NCBI GenBank assembly: GCA_018268035.1
Contig: JAFDXI010000139.1
Location: forward strand, 1 to 64,000
Length of the DNA stretch: 64,000 bases
Direction: 5' to 3'
DNA from: Bacteroidota bacterium
GTDB lineage: Bacteria > Bacteroidota > Bacteroidia > Chitinophagales > Chitinophagaceae
Positions 28,978 to 39,438 of this stretch are shown piece after piece. The notes below the pieces were generated by a model. It did not search any database. It saw only the letters and a list, made by a program, of their open reading frames with translations, and had not been told where the DNA came from. Positions within the stretch are counted from its first letter, which is position 1. Each line of letters starts with the position of its first letter. A program made the translations under genes and the position numbers.

Positions 28978-29763
28978 ATGAATCTGACATTTTATAAATA
29001 CCAGGGTGCAGGAAATGATTTTATAATCGTTGACAACAGGCAAAATATAATTACACTTACCAATGAACAGGTTAATTTTTTATGCGACCGACGCTTTGGT
29101 ATTGGCGCAGACGGGCTGATGCTGATACAAACCAAACATGGTTATGATTTTGAAATGATATATTATAATGCTGATGGGAAACCTGGAAGCATGTGTGGAA
29201 ATGGGGGCCGTAGTATTGTTCAGTTTGCAATGGACCAGGGTCTTAAAAAGAATGAGTATTTCTTTAATGCTGTTGATGGTGATCACAAAGCAACTGTTGA
29301 AAATAATGGTTGGATAGATCTAAAGATGAAAGATGTGGATGATATAAAAAGATATGATGTGGCAAGCTATATACTTGATACAGGATCGCCACACCTCGTA
29401 AAACCCGTATCCGATGTTTGGGATGTGGATGTAGTGAAAGAAGGGCGTGATATCAGGTACAACGCACATTTCAGGGAAAAGGGGATTAATATAAATTTTG
29501 TGGAAATAGATAATGAAGAAGCTATCACTGTGAGAACGTATGAAAGAGGTGTTGAAGATGAAACCCTGAGTTGTGGAACAGGTGTTACTGCATCAGCTTT
29601 AATGTTTGCCCACAACGACAATGGATTTAACCGTGTAGAAGTAAAAACAAGAGGTGGCCATCTGGCAGTTGAGTTTAACAAACTCAGTGATAATTTATTT
29701 AAAGATATCTGGCTTTGCGGTCCTGCGATCTTTGTATTTAAAGGTGAAATAAATATTGATTAA
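28978..29763 (+). CDS. dapF: Diaminopimelate epimerase
   Basis: Converts LL- to meso-diaminopimelate for peptidoglycan and lysine. The 261-residue protein has the start FYKYQGAGNDFIIVDNR, the first catalytic cysteine in MCGNGGRSIVQF (about 73) and the second in LSCGTGVTASAL (about 199). The RTYERGVEDET segment precedes the second. The length is typical. It follows a nucleoside phosphorylase gene with a 4-bp gap. Confidence 0.97.
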   Translation: MNLTFYKYQGAGNDFIIVDNRQNIITLTNEQVNFLCDRRFGIGADGLMLIQTKHGYDFEMIYYNADGKPGSMCGNGGRSIVQFAMDQGLKKNEYFFNAVDGDHKATVENNGWIDLKMKDVDDIKRYDVASYILDTGSPHLVKPVSDVWDVDVVKEGRDIRYNAHFREKGININFVEIDNEEAITVRTYERGVEDETLSCGTGVTASALMFAHNDNGFNRVEVKTRGGHLAVEFNKLSDNLFKDIWLCGPAIFVFKGEINID

Positions 29764-29895
29764 AATAATTAAACAAACAACTTAACCAATATAAATAATT
29801 TCCCTGTAATCATTTCAACCTGTTTATCTCAAACGCAGGGCTGCAAAGCGTTTCAGCAGTTATTATCAACGCTAATTTGAAAGCAAAAAATCAAA

Positions 29896-32004
29896 TTAAT
29901 TTACAAAACTCCACCATATCCCCACACGCAGCCAAACACTTCTCTCAGGATAACCGGGTGCAGAATAATTTACATCTGTAAATGAAATGCCATTGGAGAA
30001 ATTTACTGTATTCAGGTTGTCGAGCCGAACAAAACCTTTAAAACTTTTGATGCGAAAATTGAGATAAACACTTATATCAGGTCTGTTAGAAATTGTTGTG
30101 GTATCCTGCGGGAAAAACTGGCCCGTTAGTGGCGAATAATTATCTGCTTTATATGGTGTATTATACCGTGCTTCAATACCGGTTGATAAAAAAAGATTTT
30201 TATAAAAATTACCTTCAAAGGCAAAACGGGTACGTGCCAGCACCAATGGTAAATGTATGGGCGCATTCCCTGCAATCTGTTGAAAATGCCCATCCAAATA
30301 CCAGCTCAGATGATTGGCAACCTTTATCTTTTTTTGTGCATATATATGCAGTACATTAAACAAAGATGAATACTGATCTGAATTATAAAAGTCTTTAAAA
30401 TAAGTATAGTTTGAGATTAAATAATACTCCCCTCCCAACTCCAGATTCGCAGGTGGAATATTTATCAGGGCAAATATTTTTGTGATATTTTCTTTTTTAT
30501 AACTGCCATTATTAAACACCGGGAAAGCAGTGAGTGATTGTTTTGCAGTGATTCCGTTTCCATATATGGATGGAGTTAGCGCCCTAATACTGTCAGTAAC
30601 AAATTCACCGGCAACAAATGACGGAGTGCGGTTCACATTTTGAAAACCAATTTTCAAAGAACCGATATTACGTTTTAATGAACGTTGTAAACTTATATAA
30701 GCTGAATAATCACCTGCATAATGGCCTGCCACATAAAGCTTTCCTGCTGCAACCACATCATACAACTGGTTGCGTGTCCTATTCCTGTATTCAGCGCCTG
30801 CATACACATTGTTATAATGTATGTCAAATGCATCTGTATTGCCTTTCAATAATTCAAGGCCTGCATTCAATTTTAAAAACTGGTTGAGGTTATTTTTTTG
30901 CGGATATGAAATCACAGCAATATCATTAGACAGGTTTTGCCATACATCAGTAAACCTGATTGTATCTGCCATAGGCAAAAAATCCATATACTTTACATAG
31001 TCAGAATCTATCGGTAGGAAATGATGAAATTCATAACTCTTTTTAGAGTATTCTATCGTGTGTTGAAACCTTAATCTTGGATAAAATAATTTATAAGTAA
31101 CAGAGTCAGTAACCAATGAATCTTTCTGACCTAAATCATAAGTCTGCCGCATCAATAACATTGTCTCTTTGTATTGCGTACCTGCAGCAATAGTTGAATT
31201 AAAAATAGTACGCACCGTATTCAGGTCATTACCAATTTTTACATACGCTCCGCCGGGGTCATTAAATGCAAGGCTGTCAAGGTTCTGACCTGGTTTTACA
31301 CCGCCGTTTTCTGATGACAATATTTTATTGTTGATGAAAATAAAAGTGTTGCTGTATCGCTTATTATTACTTTGATAAAAAGTATTGATGCGGCTATTGG
31401 TAATATTCGTGCTTTGGTTTTTATATGAGCCGGGTGAACTGATGATTTTAAAATCAAGGCCAAAATTAAAATTGCTTTTTTTGTTTTGGGTGTGAAATAA
31501 ATTAATCATCTGTTCAGCTCTGCTTCCCAATAAAAAAACCGTCTCTGAATAAGGGCGGGTTGTTTGAAAAAAACGTGTATTCTCTTTAGTGTAACGATAT
31601 ACATCATAAGCATGCATGCCCTCATCAAAACCCGGCTCCATATTGGGCTGGAAAATGAAAGATTTGGATGCATTTCCAAAATTACCAAGATCATAATTTG
31701 TCCATGGCACAGGAAATCTTGTATAAAAATCATCAATGGAAGAATCTATTTTTTCCATTTTGGTGGAATCCCAGTAACGATAGGAAATGGTGATAGAGTC
31801 TTCATATTTATTCCGGTGTTGCAGGGTTTGATTGGTTGTATCAATCTTTATCAGGTTGCCATGACTGTCTAATTGATAACCCGCAGGGATAGTATCACCT
31901 GGCAACCTGTTACTGCTGATAGGAATGCGCTGCGCATGAGCTGCAGTACCCAACATAATCATCAGGAAGAAAAAAATAAATCGTTGTATCAGATACCGAT
32001 GCAT
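29896..32004 (-). CDS. Putative outer-membrane porin (Porin_10-like)
   Basis: Large outer-membrane beta-barrel of about 702 residues, typical of the Bacteroidota putative porin family (PF14121-like). The ATG at 32004 gives a compact signal peptide (MHRYLIQRFIFFFLMIMLGTAAHAQ). The upstream ATG six codons earlier is less likely. The family motif region is NFGNASKSFIFQPNMEPGFD, followed by alternating barrel strands and the C-terminal RVGIWWSFVN. Substrate is unknown. It is convergent with dapF. Confidence 0.9.
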   Translation of the reverse strand: MHRYLIQRFIFFFLMIMLGTAAHAQRIPISSNRLPGDTIPAGYQLDSHGNLIKIDTTNQTLQHRNKYEDSITISYRYWDSTKMEKIDSSIDDFYTRFPVPWTNYDLGNFGNASKSFIFQPNMEPGFDEGMHAYDVYRYTKENTRFFQTTRPYSETVFLLGSRAEQMINLFHTQNKKSNFNFGLDFKIISSPGSYKNQSTNITNSRINTFYQSNNKRYSNTFIFINNKILSSENGGVKPGQNLDSLAFNDPGGAYVKIGNDLNTVRTIFNSTIAAGTQYKETMLLMRQTYDLGQKDSLVTDSVTYKLFYPRLRFQHTIEYSKKSYEFHHFLPIDSDYVKYMDFLPMADTIRFTDVWQNLSNDIAVISYPQKNNLNQFLKLNAGLELLKGNTDAFDIHYNNVYAGAEYRNRTRNQLYDVVAAGKLYVAGHYAGDYSAYISLQRSLKRNIGSLKIGFQNVNRTPSFVAGEFVTDSIRALTPSIYGNGITAKQSLTAFPVFNNGSYKKENITKIFALINIPPANLELGGEYYLISNYTYFKDFYNSDQYSSLFNVLHIYAQKKIKVANHLSWYLDGHFQQIAGNAPIHLPLVLARTRFAFEGNFYKNLFLSTGIEARYNTPYKADNYSPLTGQFFPQDTTTISNRPDISVYLNFRIKSFKGFVRLDNLNTVNFSNGISFTDVNYSAPGYPERSVWLRVGIWWSFVN

Positions 32005-32131
32005 TATATGACAAAGATGCAAAGTAATAGCTAAGGTGTGAACGAAACGGTAATTTGTTTTTTATCCAGCACAAAGAACAGGTTAATTTTTTTGATAACA
32101 ACTACAGTATTTTTTCTGAATAAATAAAATA

Positions 32132-34528
32132 CTAATTGCGAATTGGCCTGCCTTTTTTGATAACAGCTTCTATTCTTTCTAAAGTTTTGCGCTCACCACA
32201 TAAACTTAAAAATGCTTCTCTCTCCAGGTCGAGCAGGTATTGCTCACTCACTAAAGTCTGTTCGCTCAAATCACCGCCACACATCACATAAGCAAGTTTC
32301 CTCGCTACCAAAGCATCATGCTCTGTTGCATAGTTGGCCCGCCACATACCATTGATTCCTGCATACAATGCGCCCAATGCTGAACGCCCCAACACTTTAA
32401 TGTCATTTCTTTGAACAGGCTGCACATAACCCTGATCATACATTTCAATGACAGCATTTTTTGCTTCACCAATACGGCGTTGCGGATTCATCACCACCTC
32501 ATCATGGCCTTTTCTTAAAATTCCTAATTGATACGATTCCAATGCAGATGTTGCAACCTTAGCAGTAGCGATTGTAAGAAAACGGTTTTTTAATGTGATG
32601 CTATCCGGCTCATCATGATGCATTTCATCAGCAGCCCGTAAAGCAAATTCTTTGGTGCCGCCACCACCGGGTATCAACCCAACACCTAATTCCACCAAAC
32701 CAATATATGTTTCTGCTGCTGCATAAATTTTATCTGCATGCAAACACATCTCACAACCGCCTCCCAATGTTAAGCCATGCGGCGCTATCACTACCGGCAC
32801 ACCTGAATAACGTATCCGCATTGTCGTATTTTGAAACATGCGGACAGCCATATCAAGATCATCAAAATCCTGTTCCACTGCAAACATAAAAATCATACCC
32901 ACATTAGCGCCTGCACTGAAATTGGCACCTCCATTGGCAATCACAAGGCCTTTGAATCTTTCTTCTGCTATTGCAATACTTTTATTGATTGCATCATTCA
33001 CTTCACTGCCTATTGTATTCATTTTAGTTTGCCATTGCAATGCCACTACGTCATTACCGATATCATACAACCAGGCATTGCTGTTGCTCCATACAATTTT
33101 ATTTTTATAGTTTTCAAGGATAATAAAATTATCTGTTGATGATACAGTTTTGTATGTCTTAGAAACAATGTCGTAATAAACTTTCCTGTTATTTTCTGTT
33201 TTATAAAATGAAGTATTACCTGAAGCAAGCATTTCATCCACCCAAGTGGCAACAGTATAACCTGAAGCTTTCATTGCCTGTACCACATTGGCAACACCAA
33301 ATACATCCCAGCTTTCAAATGCGCCTATCTCCCATCCAAAACCGGCCATCATGGCGTCATCAATTCTGTACAACTCATCACTGATTTCTGGGATACGATG
33401 TGAAATATAAGAGAACAATGCATAATGAAAATGGCGGTAAAAATCACCGGCTTTATCTTTTGCATCAAACAACATCTTTAATCTTTGCGATAAATCTTCA
33501 ATAGCCTGAGCCATTTTCACTGAGTCAAATGCAGGTTTTTTTCTCTGTTCATATTCGAGTGTTTTAAGATTCAGCACAAAAATTTCTTTACCTGGTTTTC
33601 CATCAGTTGCAGGCGTATTTATTTTTTTGAAAAAGCCCTGCCCTGTTTTATCACCTAACCATTTATTGTTAGTCATTGTTTGCAACCATTCCGGTATAGA
33701 AAAACCACCTGCAACAGCTACTTCATCCTGCGGGCAATTTTTTTCAATGCCTTTTGCTACTTCTACCAAAGTATCTATTCCCACAACATCTGCTGTCCTG
33801 AAGGTTGCTGATTTTGGACGGCCTATAATCGGGCCGGTAAGCGCTTCCACTTCATCAATATTAAGGTCAAATTTTTCCATTGTATTAAACACTGCCATCA
33901 TACCAAATACACCAATACGGTTTGCAATAAATGCAGGTGTGTCTTTTGCCAGCACAGTTGTTTTACCCAAAAACACATCGCCATAATACATCAAAAAATC
34001 TACCACAGCCCTGTCAGTAACTGGGGTGGGAATTATCTCAAGCAGGCGCAGGTATCTCGGTGGATTGAAGAAGTGTGTGCCACAAAAATGCTTTTTAAAA
34101 TCATCGCTCCTGCCTTCATTTAAAATATGAATCGGTATGCCTGAAGTATTGGTTGTAATCAGTGTCCCGGGTTTTCTAAACTGTTCCACTTTAGCATATA
34201 CCTGTTGTTTGATGTCAAGTCTTTCTACCACTACTTCAATCACCCAGTCACAGGATGCAATGTCTTTCATGTTGTCATCAAAATTGCCGGTGGTAATGCG
34301 TTGCAACACATCTTTTGTATAAACCGGCGAAGGACTCGATTTGATTGCGGCCTGCAATGCATCATTCACCAATTTATTTTTTTGTACAGGTTTTGCATCT
34401 GCGGTTACGTCTTTAGGCACAATATCCAACAACAATACCTGTACACCAATACCTGCAAATACACAGGCTATCCTTGAACCCATAACACCACTTCCCAATA
34501 CTGCAACTTTTCTGATGGAGCGTTTCAT
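32132..34528 (-). CDS. 3-hydroxyacyl-CoA dehydrogenase/enoyl-CoA hydratase fusion
   Basis: A 798-residue beta-oxidation enzyme with the dehydrogenase half first, as in the FadN type. The N-terminus has the NAD fold VLGSGVMGSRIACVFAG (about 10-26), and TNTSGIPIHIL and HFFNPPRYLRLLEIIP mark the active region. The C-terminal crotonase half shows NGGANFSAGANVGMI and LTLGGGCEMCLHADKI, then LVELGVGLIPGGGGTKEFALRA. With the thiolase at 38165 it supplies the last three steps of fatty acid degradation, although four genes separate the two. Confidence 0.95.
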   Translation of the reverse strand: MKRSIRKVAVLGSGVMGSRIACVFAGIGVQVLLLDIVPKDVTADAKPVQKNKLVNDALQAAIKSSPSPVYTKDVLQRITTGNFDDNMKDIASCDWVIEVVVERLDIKQQVYAKVEQFRKPGTLITTNTSGIPIHILNEGRSDDFKKHFCGTHFFNPPRYLRLLEIIPTPVTDRAVVDFLMYYGDVFLGKTTVLAKDTPAFIANRIGVFGMMAVFNTMEKFDLNIDEVEALTGPIIGRPKSATFRTADVVGIDTLVEVAKGIEKNCPQDEVAVAGGFSIPEWLQTMTNNKWLGDKTGQGFFKKINTPATDGKPGKEIFVLNLKTLEYEQRKKPAFDSVKMAQAIEDLSQRLKMLFDAKDKAGDFYRHFHYALFSYISHRIPEISDELYRIDDAMMAGFGWEIGAFESWDVFGVANVVQAMKASGYTVATWVDEMLASGNTSFYKTENNRKVYYDIVSKTYKTVSSTDNFIILENYKNKIVWSNSNAWLYDIGNDVVALQWQTKMNTIGSEVNDAINKSIAIAEERFKGLVIANGGANFSAGANVGMIFMFAVEQDFDDLDMAVRMFQNTTMRIRYSGVPVVIAPHGLTLGGGCEMCLHADKIYAAAETYIGLVELGVGLIPGGGGTKEFALRAADEMHHDEPDSITLKNRFLTIATAKVATSALESYQLGILRKGHDEVVMNPQRRIGEAKNAVIEMYDQGYVQPVQRNDIKVLGRSALGALYAGINGMWRANYATEHDALVARKLAYVMCGGDLSEQTLVSEQYLLDLEREAFLSLCGERKTLERIEAVIKKGRPIRN

Positions 34529-34790
34529 CTGTATGATTTTATTTTATTAATCAATGTGCTTTGGCCGGCAATTTTTCCAACCGTTAGCAAAGAGAAAAAA
34601 AAATAGTTAGTTATGCAACTATTTTTAAAAATTAACTTTAAATAAATTTCCAGGATCATTTAAAAATCCAGGATGGATTAGAATTTTCAAATACTATAAA
34701 AAACCTGCACCTTTATCTTTATAGTTTTGAAGTTTTCAAATGACTTCATCACAGGTGCTACTCAGTAATAATTTTAAATAACATATACAG

Positions 34791-35216
34791 ATGAAAAACT
34801 TGATTATTATCATTCTCCTGTTGGGTTCTGTCAATATTTGTTTTTCACAGGACAAAGATTCTATTGCTATCCGTAATGTAATGAATGAACAAATGATTGC
34901 CTGGAATAATGGTAATATTGAGGCATTCATGCAAACATACTGGAAGAGCGATAGTCTTTTGTTTGTAAGTAACCCTCCCCTCTATGGATGGCAATCAACT
35001 TTAGAGCGGTATAAAAAAGCTTATCCCGACACTATTGCAATGGGCAAACTCAGTTTTGATTTATTGCAAATCAAAAGACTTTCGCCTGAATATTATTTTG
35101 TGTTGGGCAAATGGGGCTTAAAAGTATCCACCGGAAAAAATCCAGGCGGATACTTTACTTTATTGTTTAGAAAAATCAATCGTCAATGGGTGATCATTGC
35201 AGATCATACGAGCTGA
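34791..35216 (+). CDS. Exported NTF2-like (DUF4440-type) protein
   Basis: A 141-residue protein with a signal peptide (about 1-20, MKNLIIIILLLGSVNICFSQ) and a single NTF2-like cone domain. Markers are IRNVMNEQMIAWNNGNIEAFMQTYW, the FVSNPPLYGWQSTLERYKKAY loop and the last strands YFTLLFRKINRQWVIIADHTS. This fold binds small molecules or serves as a scaffold, and no catalytic role can be stated. It ends 5 bp from the convergent symporter gene. Confidence 0.85.
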   Translation: MKNLIIIILLLGSVNICFSQDKDSIAIRNVMNEQMIAWNNGNIEAFMQTYWKSDSLLFVSNPPLYGWQSTLERYKKAYPDTIAMGKLSFDLLQIKRLSPEYYFVLGKWGLKVSTGKNPGGYFTLLFRKINRQWVIIADHTS

Positions 35217-35221
35217 TACTT

Positions 35222-36946
35222 TTACCAGAACCTCACATAAATCGCCATTATCAATAACAAGATGATTACAATCATCGTCAGAATGCGTGGTGTAACTTTA
35301 AACATACCACGCTCTATTGTGATGGCATTTGGATTGACTTTCGGCCCTGCAAGGCTGATGGCTACCATCACCAACACAGTGATGACACCTGACCAACCCA
35401 TACATATAAGGAATGGAATTTCCCAATTAGTAACACCTGCTTTTATTACAGGAAAAGCAGTATAAAATATTGTTTCATGGCCAAACCATTGTGCAGCATA
35501 TTCATTTAAAATTACAGAAGAAATAAATCCAACAAGGATGCCTGCAACAGCAGCAGCGCCTGTAGTTCTTTTCCAGAACATACCCATCAAAAACATAGCA
35601 AGGATGCCCGGGCTGATAAAGCCTGTATATTTTTGAATAAATGTAAAACCACCTTCACCACCTATACCCAAACTATCATCCCATGTAAGCATTATTCCCA
35701 ACAACATGGCTACTACAATTGCTATCCTCCCAATCATCACAAGTTGTTTTTCACTGGCATCTTTACCCAAATATTTTTTATAAATATCCAATGTGAAAAT
35801 TGTTGAGATGCTATTGGCCTTTCCTGCAAGCGAAGCAACGATAGCAGCAGTAAGCGCTGCAATAGATAACCCCCTTAATCCTGCAGGCAAAAATGCCAGC
35901 ACTGATGAATAAGCTTTATCTTTTATCATATAAAGATTTTCTGGCGCAACATTGGGTTTTAAGCCAGTCATCGGCACACCATTTTTATACAAAACATAAG
36001 CAGCAATACCAGGAAGCATTACTATGATCGGCATCAGAATTTTCAACATACCAGCAAACAAAATACCCGTGCGGGCTGTGTTGAGATTAGCGCCCAGCGC
36101 CCTTTGTGTAATGTATTGATTGCATCCCCAATAATTAATATTTACAATCCACTGCCCCAGGAAATACATGGCTATTCCAGGTAATATCACATACCGTTGA
36201 ATGTCGTATTGAGAACTATCAGCAGTTGGCTTTTTAAATATCATGTGAAAATGATCAGGAGCTTCTTTCATTAATGTAGTAAACCCATTAGCAACACCAG
36301 TACTATTGCCCACATGCTGGCTCACCTGTTGTAAAGCAAAATAGATAGTAGCAAAACCACCGATGATTAAAACAGCCACTTGTATTACATCAGTGAATCC
36401 AATCACCTTCATACCACCTAATGTTATTATCAATGCAAACAATGATAAGCCAATCATAATCGGGTGCAGGAACTCAGGCCCTACTAATCCGCTGATGGCT
36501 ACAGCACCGAGATATAAAATGGATGTAAGATTGATGAGTATGTATAAAAACAACCAAAACACAGTCATGATAAGTGACACAGTATCGTTATACCGCATCT
36601 TCAGGAATTGCGGCATGGTATAAATCTTATTTTTAAGATAGATGGGCATAAACCAAACTGCAATTACTATAAGTGCAATGGCGGCCACCCATTCATAGAC
36701 TGCTACTGCCACACCGGCAAAAAATCCATCACCACTCATGCCTACAAATTGCTCAGCAGAAATATTGGAAGAAATTAATGATGCACCAATTGCCCACCAG
36801 GTTAATGAACCCTCTGCCAGAAAGAATGCTTTTGAATCATGCTCCCTGCTTTTGCGACGGCGGTAAATCCAATATCCATAAGAAGCAACAAGGATAAAAT
36901 ATAAAATAAATACCAGGTAATCTTTTGTTACGAGTTGGTTGTTCAT
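35222..36946 (-). CDS. Sodium/sugar symporter (SSS family)
   Basis: Inner-membrane sodium:solute symporter with 574 residues and about 14 helices. Diagnostic segments are the first helices with FFLAEGSLTWWAIGASLISSNISAEQFVGMSG, the conserved YLKNKIYTMPQFLKMRYND, GGMKVIGFTDVIQV, and AALTAAIVASLAGKANSISTIFTLDIY. It resembles the SGLT-type glucose/galactose group. The Nudix-type regulator next upstream on the same strand suggests sugar-responsive control, as in AraR systems of Bacteroidota. The exact sugar is not readable. Confidence 0.93.
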   Translation of the reverse strand: MNNQLVTKDYLVFILYFILVASYGYWIYRRRKSREHDSKAFFLAEGSLTWWAIGASLISSNISAEQFVGMSGDGFFAGVAVAVYEWVAAIALIVIAVWFMPIYLKNKIYTMPQFLKMRYNDTVSLIMTVFWLFLYILINLTSILYLGAVAISGLVGPEFLHPIMIGLSLFALIITLGGMKVIGFTDVIQVAVLIIGGFATIYFALQQVSQHVGNSTGVANGFTTLMKEAPDHFHMIFKKPTADSSQYDIQRYVILPGIAMYFLGQWIVNINYWGCNQYITQRALGANLNTARTGILFAGMLKILMPIIVMLPGIAAYVLYKNGVPMTGLKPNVAPENLYMIKDKAYSSVLAFLPAGLRGLSIAALTAAIVASLAGKANSISTIFTLDIYKKYLGKDASEKQLVMIGRIAIVVAMLLGIMLTWDDSLGIGGEGGFTFIQKYTGFISPGILAMFLMGMFWKRTTGAAAVAGILVGFISSVILNEYAAQWFGHETIFYTAFPVIKAGVTNWEIPFLICMGWSGVITVLVMVAISLAGPKVNPNAITIERGMFKVTPRILTMIVIILLLIMAIYVRFW

Positions 36947-37263
36947 TGTAAATCGTTAGTTTATTTTTTAAGTTGATTTCAATCGGCGGGTGTGAATGTA
37001 AAACATGTAATGAATTTATTGACGAATATTTTTCAAATGTCGATTGAAACTATTGAATTCAAACAGCCATTCTTTTGGCAACATTCATCACCATTACTAT
37101 GATGAGATATTTTTCACAAACACATTTGTTTAAAAACCTATCATAAAGCCCAATACATTTTTAATGCTCCTGTAAATAAAATTTATTTTCATCCAAACAA
37201 ATATCTTTTCATTTTTAATTTGCTTTAAGCCGGAGAAAATCATTTTTATTTTTCAAACCAATA
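36947..37263. promoter_or_regulatory. Upstream region of the sugar symporter with inverted repeat
   Basis: A 317-bp gap between the regulator gene and the symporter gene. It holds TTGATTTCAATC (36973-36984), identical over 12 bases to the FNR-like box at 5205, and an inverted TTTCAATCG (36977-36985) with CGATTGAAA (37041-37049). Either may bind a regulator. Confidence 0.4.
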
Positions 37264-37974
37264 CTATGACTGCAATTGCGGATTTGGAATAAAATTCAGG
37301 AATGCATTGAATTTGAGCTGGTATTTTCTTTTATCCAGTTTATAATAATATGCCCCTTTTTTTGAGCCTGCTCTTTCTTTGTCTTTTTGTTTTACCAACA
37401 AACCTGTTGACAATATTTTCCTGCTAAAATTTCCCTTATCCAAAATTTTACTATACACATCTTCATACAAAACCTGCAATTGTGGTATTGTAAATTTCTC
37501 AGGCAACAATTCAAATAATACGGGATGAAAAGCTGCTTTGTATCTCAATTTTTCCTTTGCGGTTTCAATCATTTCCTTATGGTCAAAAATCAATGATGGC
37601 AATTGCTTCAGTGGAAACCATTCAGCGCTGTATTCATGATTAATCTGTTCTTCATATTTACTAATATCAATTAAAGCAAAATAAGCAACAGAAATTGTCC
37701 GTTCAGCAGGGTCGCGCAATGGATCACCAAATGCTAATAATTGTTCCAGGTAAATATCAGACAGGCCGGTGAGCTGTTTTAAAATGCGGGATGCTGCCTG
37801 GTCAAGATTTTCTTCTGGTGTAACAAAACCACCCATCAGGCTCCACTTACCTTTGCGGGGTTCAAAACCTCTTTTTATCAATAATAATTTTAGCTGGTTC
37901 CCATCAAAACCAAAGATGATACAATCTACGGCAACAAGCATCCTGTTTTGATGTGGGTATTTTTTTAATTGCAT
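37264..37974 (-). CDS. Nudix-domain transcriptional regulator (NrtR/AraR type)
   Basis: A 236-residue regulator with an N-terminal Nudix-like domain (about 10-145) and a C-terminal winged helix (about 150-230, LLPEKFTIPQLQVLYEDVYSKIL and RKILSTGLLVK). The Nudix box is degenerate (GGFVTPEENLDQAASRILKQ), lacking the REUXEE glutamates, so it should bind a ligand rather than hydrolyse. In Bacteroidota such proteins (AraR of B. thetaiotaomicron) control sugar genes. It sits next to an SSS symporter gene. A second paralogue lies at 50854-51609. Confidence 0.92.
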   Translation of the reverse strand: MQLKKYPHQNRMLVAVDCIIFGFDGNQLKLLLIKRGFEPRKGKWSLMGGFVTPEENLDQAASRILKQLTGLSDIYLEQLLAFGDPLRDPAERTISVAYFALIDISKYEEQINHEYSAEWFPLKQLPSLIFDHKEMIETAKEKLRYKAAFHPVLFELLPEKFTIPQLQVLYEDVYSKILDKGNFSRKILSTGLLVKQKDKERAGSKKGAYYYKLDKRKYQLKFNAFLNFIPNPQLQS

Positions 37975-38116
37975 AATTTCCGCAGTTTACTGGTGACATG
38001 TTTACCTGCTAAAAGTAAAAGATTCAGTTTGGCTGCCAAAATCTTATAAAAAAATATTTTCAGATTTTTAATTGTATTATACACAAATAACAGTGTTAAT
38101 AGTATCAAATTATTCC

Positions 38117-38146
38117 TTTATTAAAAACTAACAAGCGTTATCTTTG
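38117..38146 (+). promoter_or_regulatory. Bacteroidota-type promoter of the thiolase gene
   Basis: TATCTTTG (38139-38146) matches the -7 consensus TAnnTTTG exactly, with TTTA (38117-38120) 18 bp upstream in the -33 position. The ATG is at 38165. Confidence 0.65.
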
Positions 38147-38164
38147 CAGACTTAAATTTCAGTC

Positions 38165-39352
38165 ATGGATAAAAAAACAGTGTATATAGTTTCAGCAGTA
38201 AGGACGCCTATCGGAAGTTTCGGCGGCACATTAAAAGATTTTTCTGCTACACAATTAGGCGCAATTGCCATAAAAGCAGCAGTAGAAAAAGCAGGTCTGC
38301 AACCTGGCGATGTGCAGGAAGTGGTTATGGGTTGTGTGTTACAGGCCAATCTTGGTCAGGCGCCTGCCAGACAAGCGTCAATGCTTGCAGGGTTACCACA
38401 AAATGTAATTGCCACTACCATCAATAAGGTTTGTGCCAGCGGTATGAAATCAATTGCAATTGCAGCACAAAGCATCATGACAGGCGATGCTGATATCATC
38501 GTTGCAGGCGGCATGGAAAGCATGAGCAATGTGCCTTATTATTCACCCAAACTAAGATGGGGTAATAAATATGGCGATGTATCAATGGTGGATGGCCTTG
38601 CCAAAGATGGATTAACTGATGTGTATCATAATTATGCAATGGGTAACGCCGCTGAGTTGTGCGCTAAAGAATGTAACATCACCCGCAACGACCAGGATGC
38701 ATTTGCTATTGAAAGTTACAAACGCAGCCAGGCTGCATGGAACGATGGAAAATTTAATGATGAAGTTGTGCCTGTTGAAATCCCCCAACGTAAAGGCGAC
38801 CCAATAAAATTTGCAAAAGATGAAGAACCTTTTAATGTAAAGTTTGATAAAATAGCAGGACTGAAACCTGCATTTCAAAAAGACGGAACTGTGACTGCAG
38901 CCAATGCCAGCACGATGAATGACGGCGCTGCAGCGCTTGTATTGATGAGCAAAGAAAAAGCAGATGCCGCAGGTATCAAACCACTTGCCATCATAAAAAG
39001 TTTTGCTGATGCTGCACAGGCGCCTGAATGGTTTACTACTACTCCTTCTCTTGCGGTACCAAAAGCTGTAGAAAAAGCCGGGTTGCAATTAAGCGATATC
39101 AGTTATTTTGAATTGAATGAAGCTTTTTCTGTTGTAGGCATTGTGAATATACAGAAGATGGGATTGGATGCTGCAAAAGTAAATGTACATGGCGGCGCTG
39201 TTTCAATCGGGCATCCTTTAGGTTGCAGTGGTGCAAGGATTATTGTTACACTCCTAAATATTCTCAAACAAAATAATTCAAAATTTGGAGCAGCCGGTAT
39301 TTGCAATGGTGGCGGCGGCGCCAGCGCTATGGTGATTGAAAATGTGATATAA
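38165..39352 (+). CDS. Acetyl-CoA C-acyltransferase (thiolase)
   Basis: A 395-residue thiolase that cleaves 3-ketoacyl-CoA, or condenses acetyl-CoA in reverse. The acyl-accepting cysteine is in NKVCASGMKS (about 89), the conserved histidine in GGAVSIGHPLGCSGAR (about 348), and the second cysteine in GICNGGGGASAMV (about 380). The FELNEAF motif is also present. Similarity is highest to AtoB-type enzymes, but sequence alone does not separate AtoB from FadA. A promoter lies just upstream and a terminator just downstream, so it is monocistronic. Confidence 0.97.
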   Translation: MDKKTVYIVSAVRTPIGSFGGTLKDFSATQLGAIAIKAAVEKAGLQPGDVQEVVMGCVLQANLGQAPARQASMLAGLPQNVIATTINKVCASGMKSIAIAAQSIMTGDADIIVAGGMESMSNVPYYSPKLRWGNKYGDVSMVDGLAKDGLTDVYHNYAMGNAAELCAKECNITRNDQDAFAIESYKRSQAAWNDGKFNDEVVPVEIPQRKGDPIKFAKDEEPFNVKFDKIAGLKPAFQKDGTVTAANASTMNDGAAALVLMSKEKADAAGIKPLAIIKSFADAAQAPEWFTTTPSLAVPKAVEKAGLQLSDISYFELNEAFSVVGIVNIQKMGLDAAKVNVHGGAVSIGHPLGCSGARIIVTLLNILKQNNSKFGAAGICNGGGGASAMVIENVI

Positions 39353-39404
39353 ATTTTTTTTGGTTCAACTGAAAAATATTTTTGAAGCTATTGTTGTATT
39401 TTGG

Positions 39405-39438
39405 AGCCTTCATACGTTTGCATGAAGGCTTTTTTTTT
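39405..39438 (+). terminator. Intrinsic terminator after the thiolase gene
   Basis: The arms agccttcat (39405-39413) and atgaaggct (39422-39430) are followed by a run of T. Confidence 0.9.

Noticed and set aside
38612..39088. 158-residue open frame on the minus strand inside the thiolase gene
   Set aside because: Complete overlap with a clear thiolase; the composition is that of an antisense frame.
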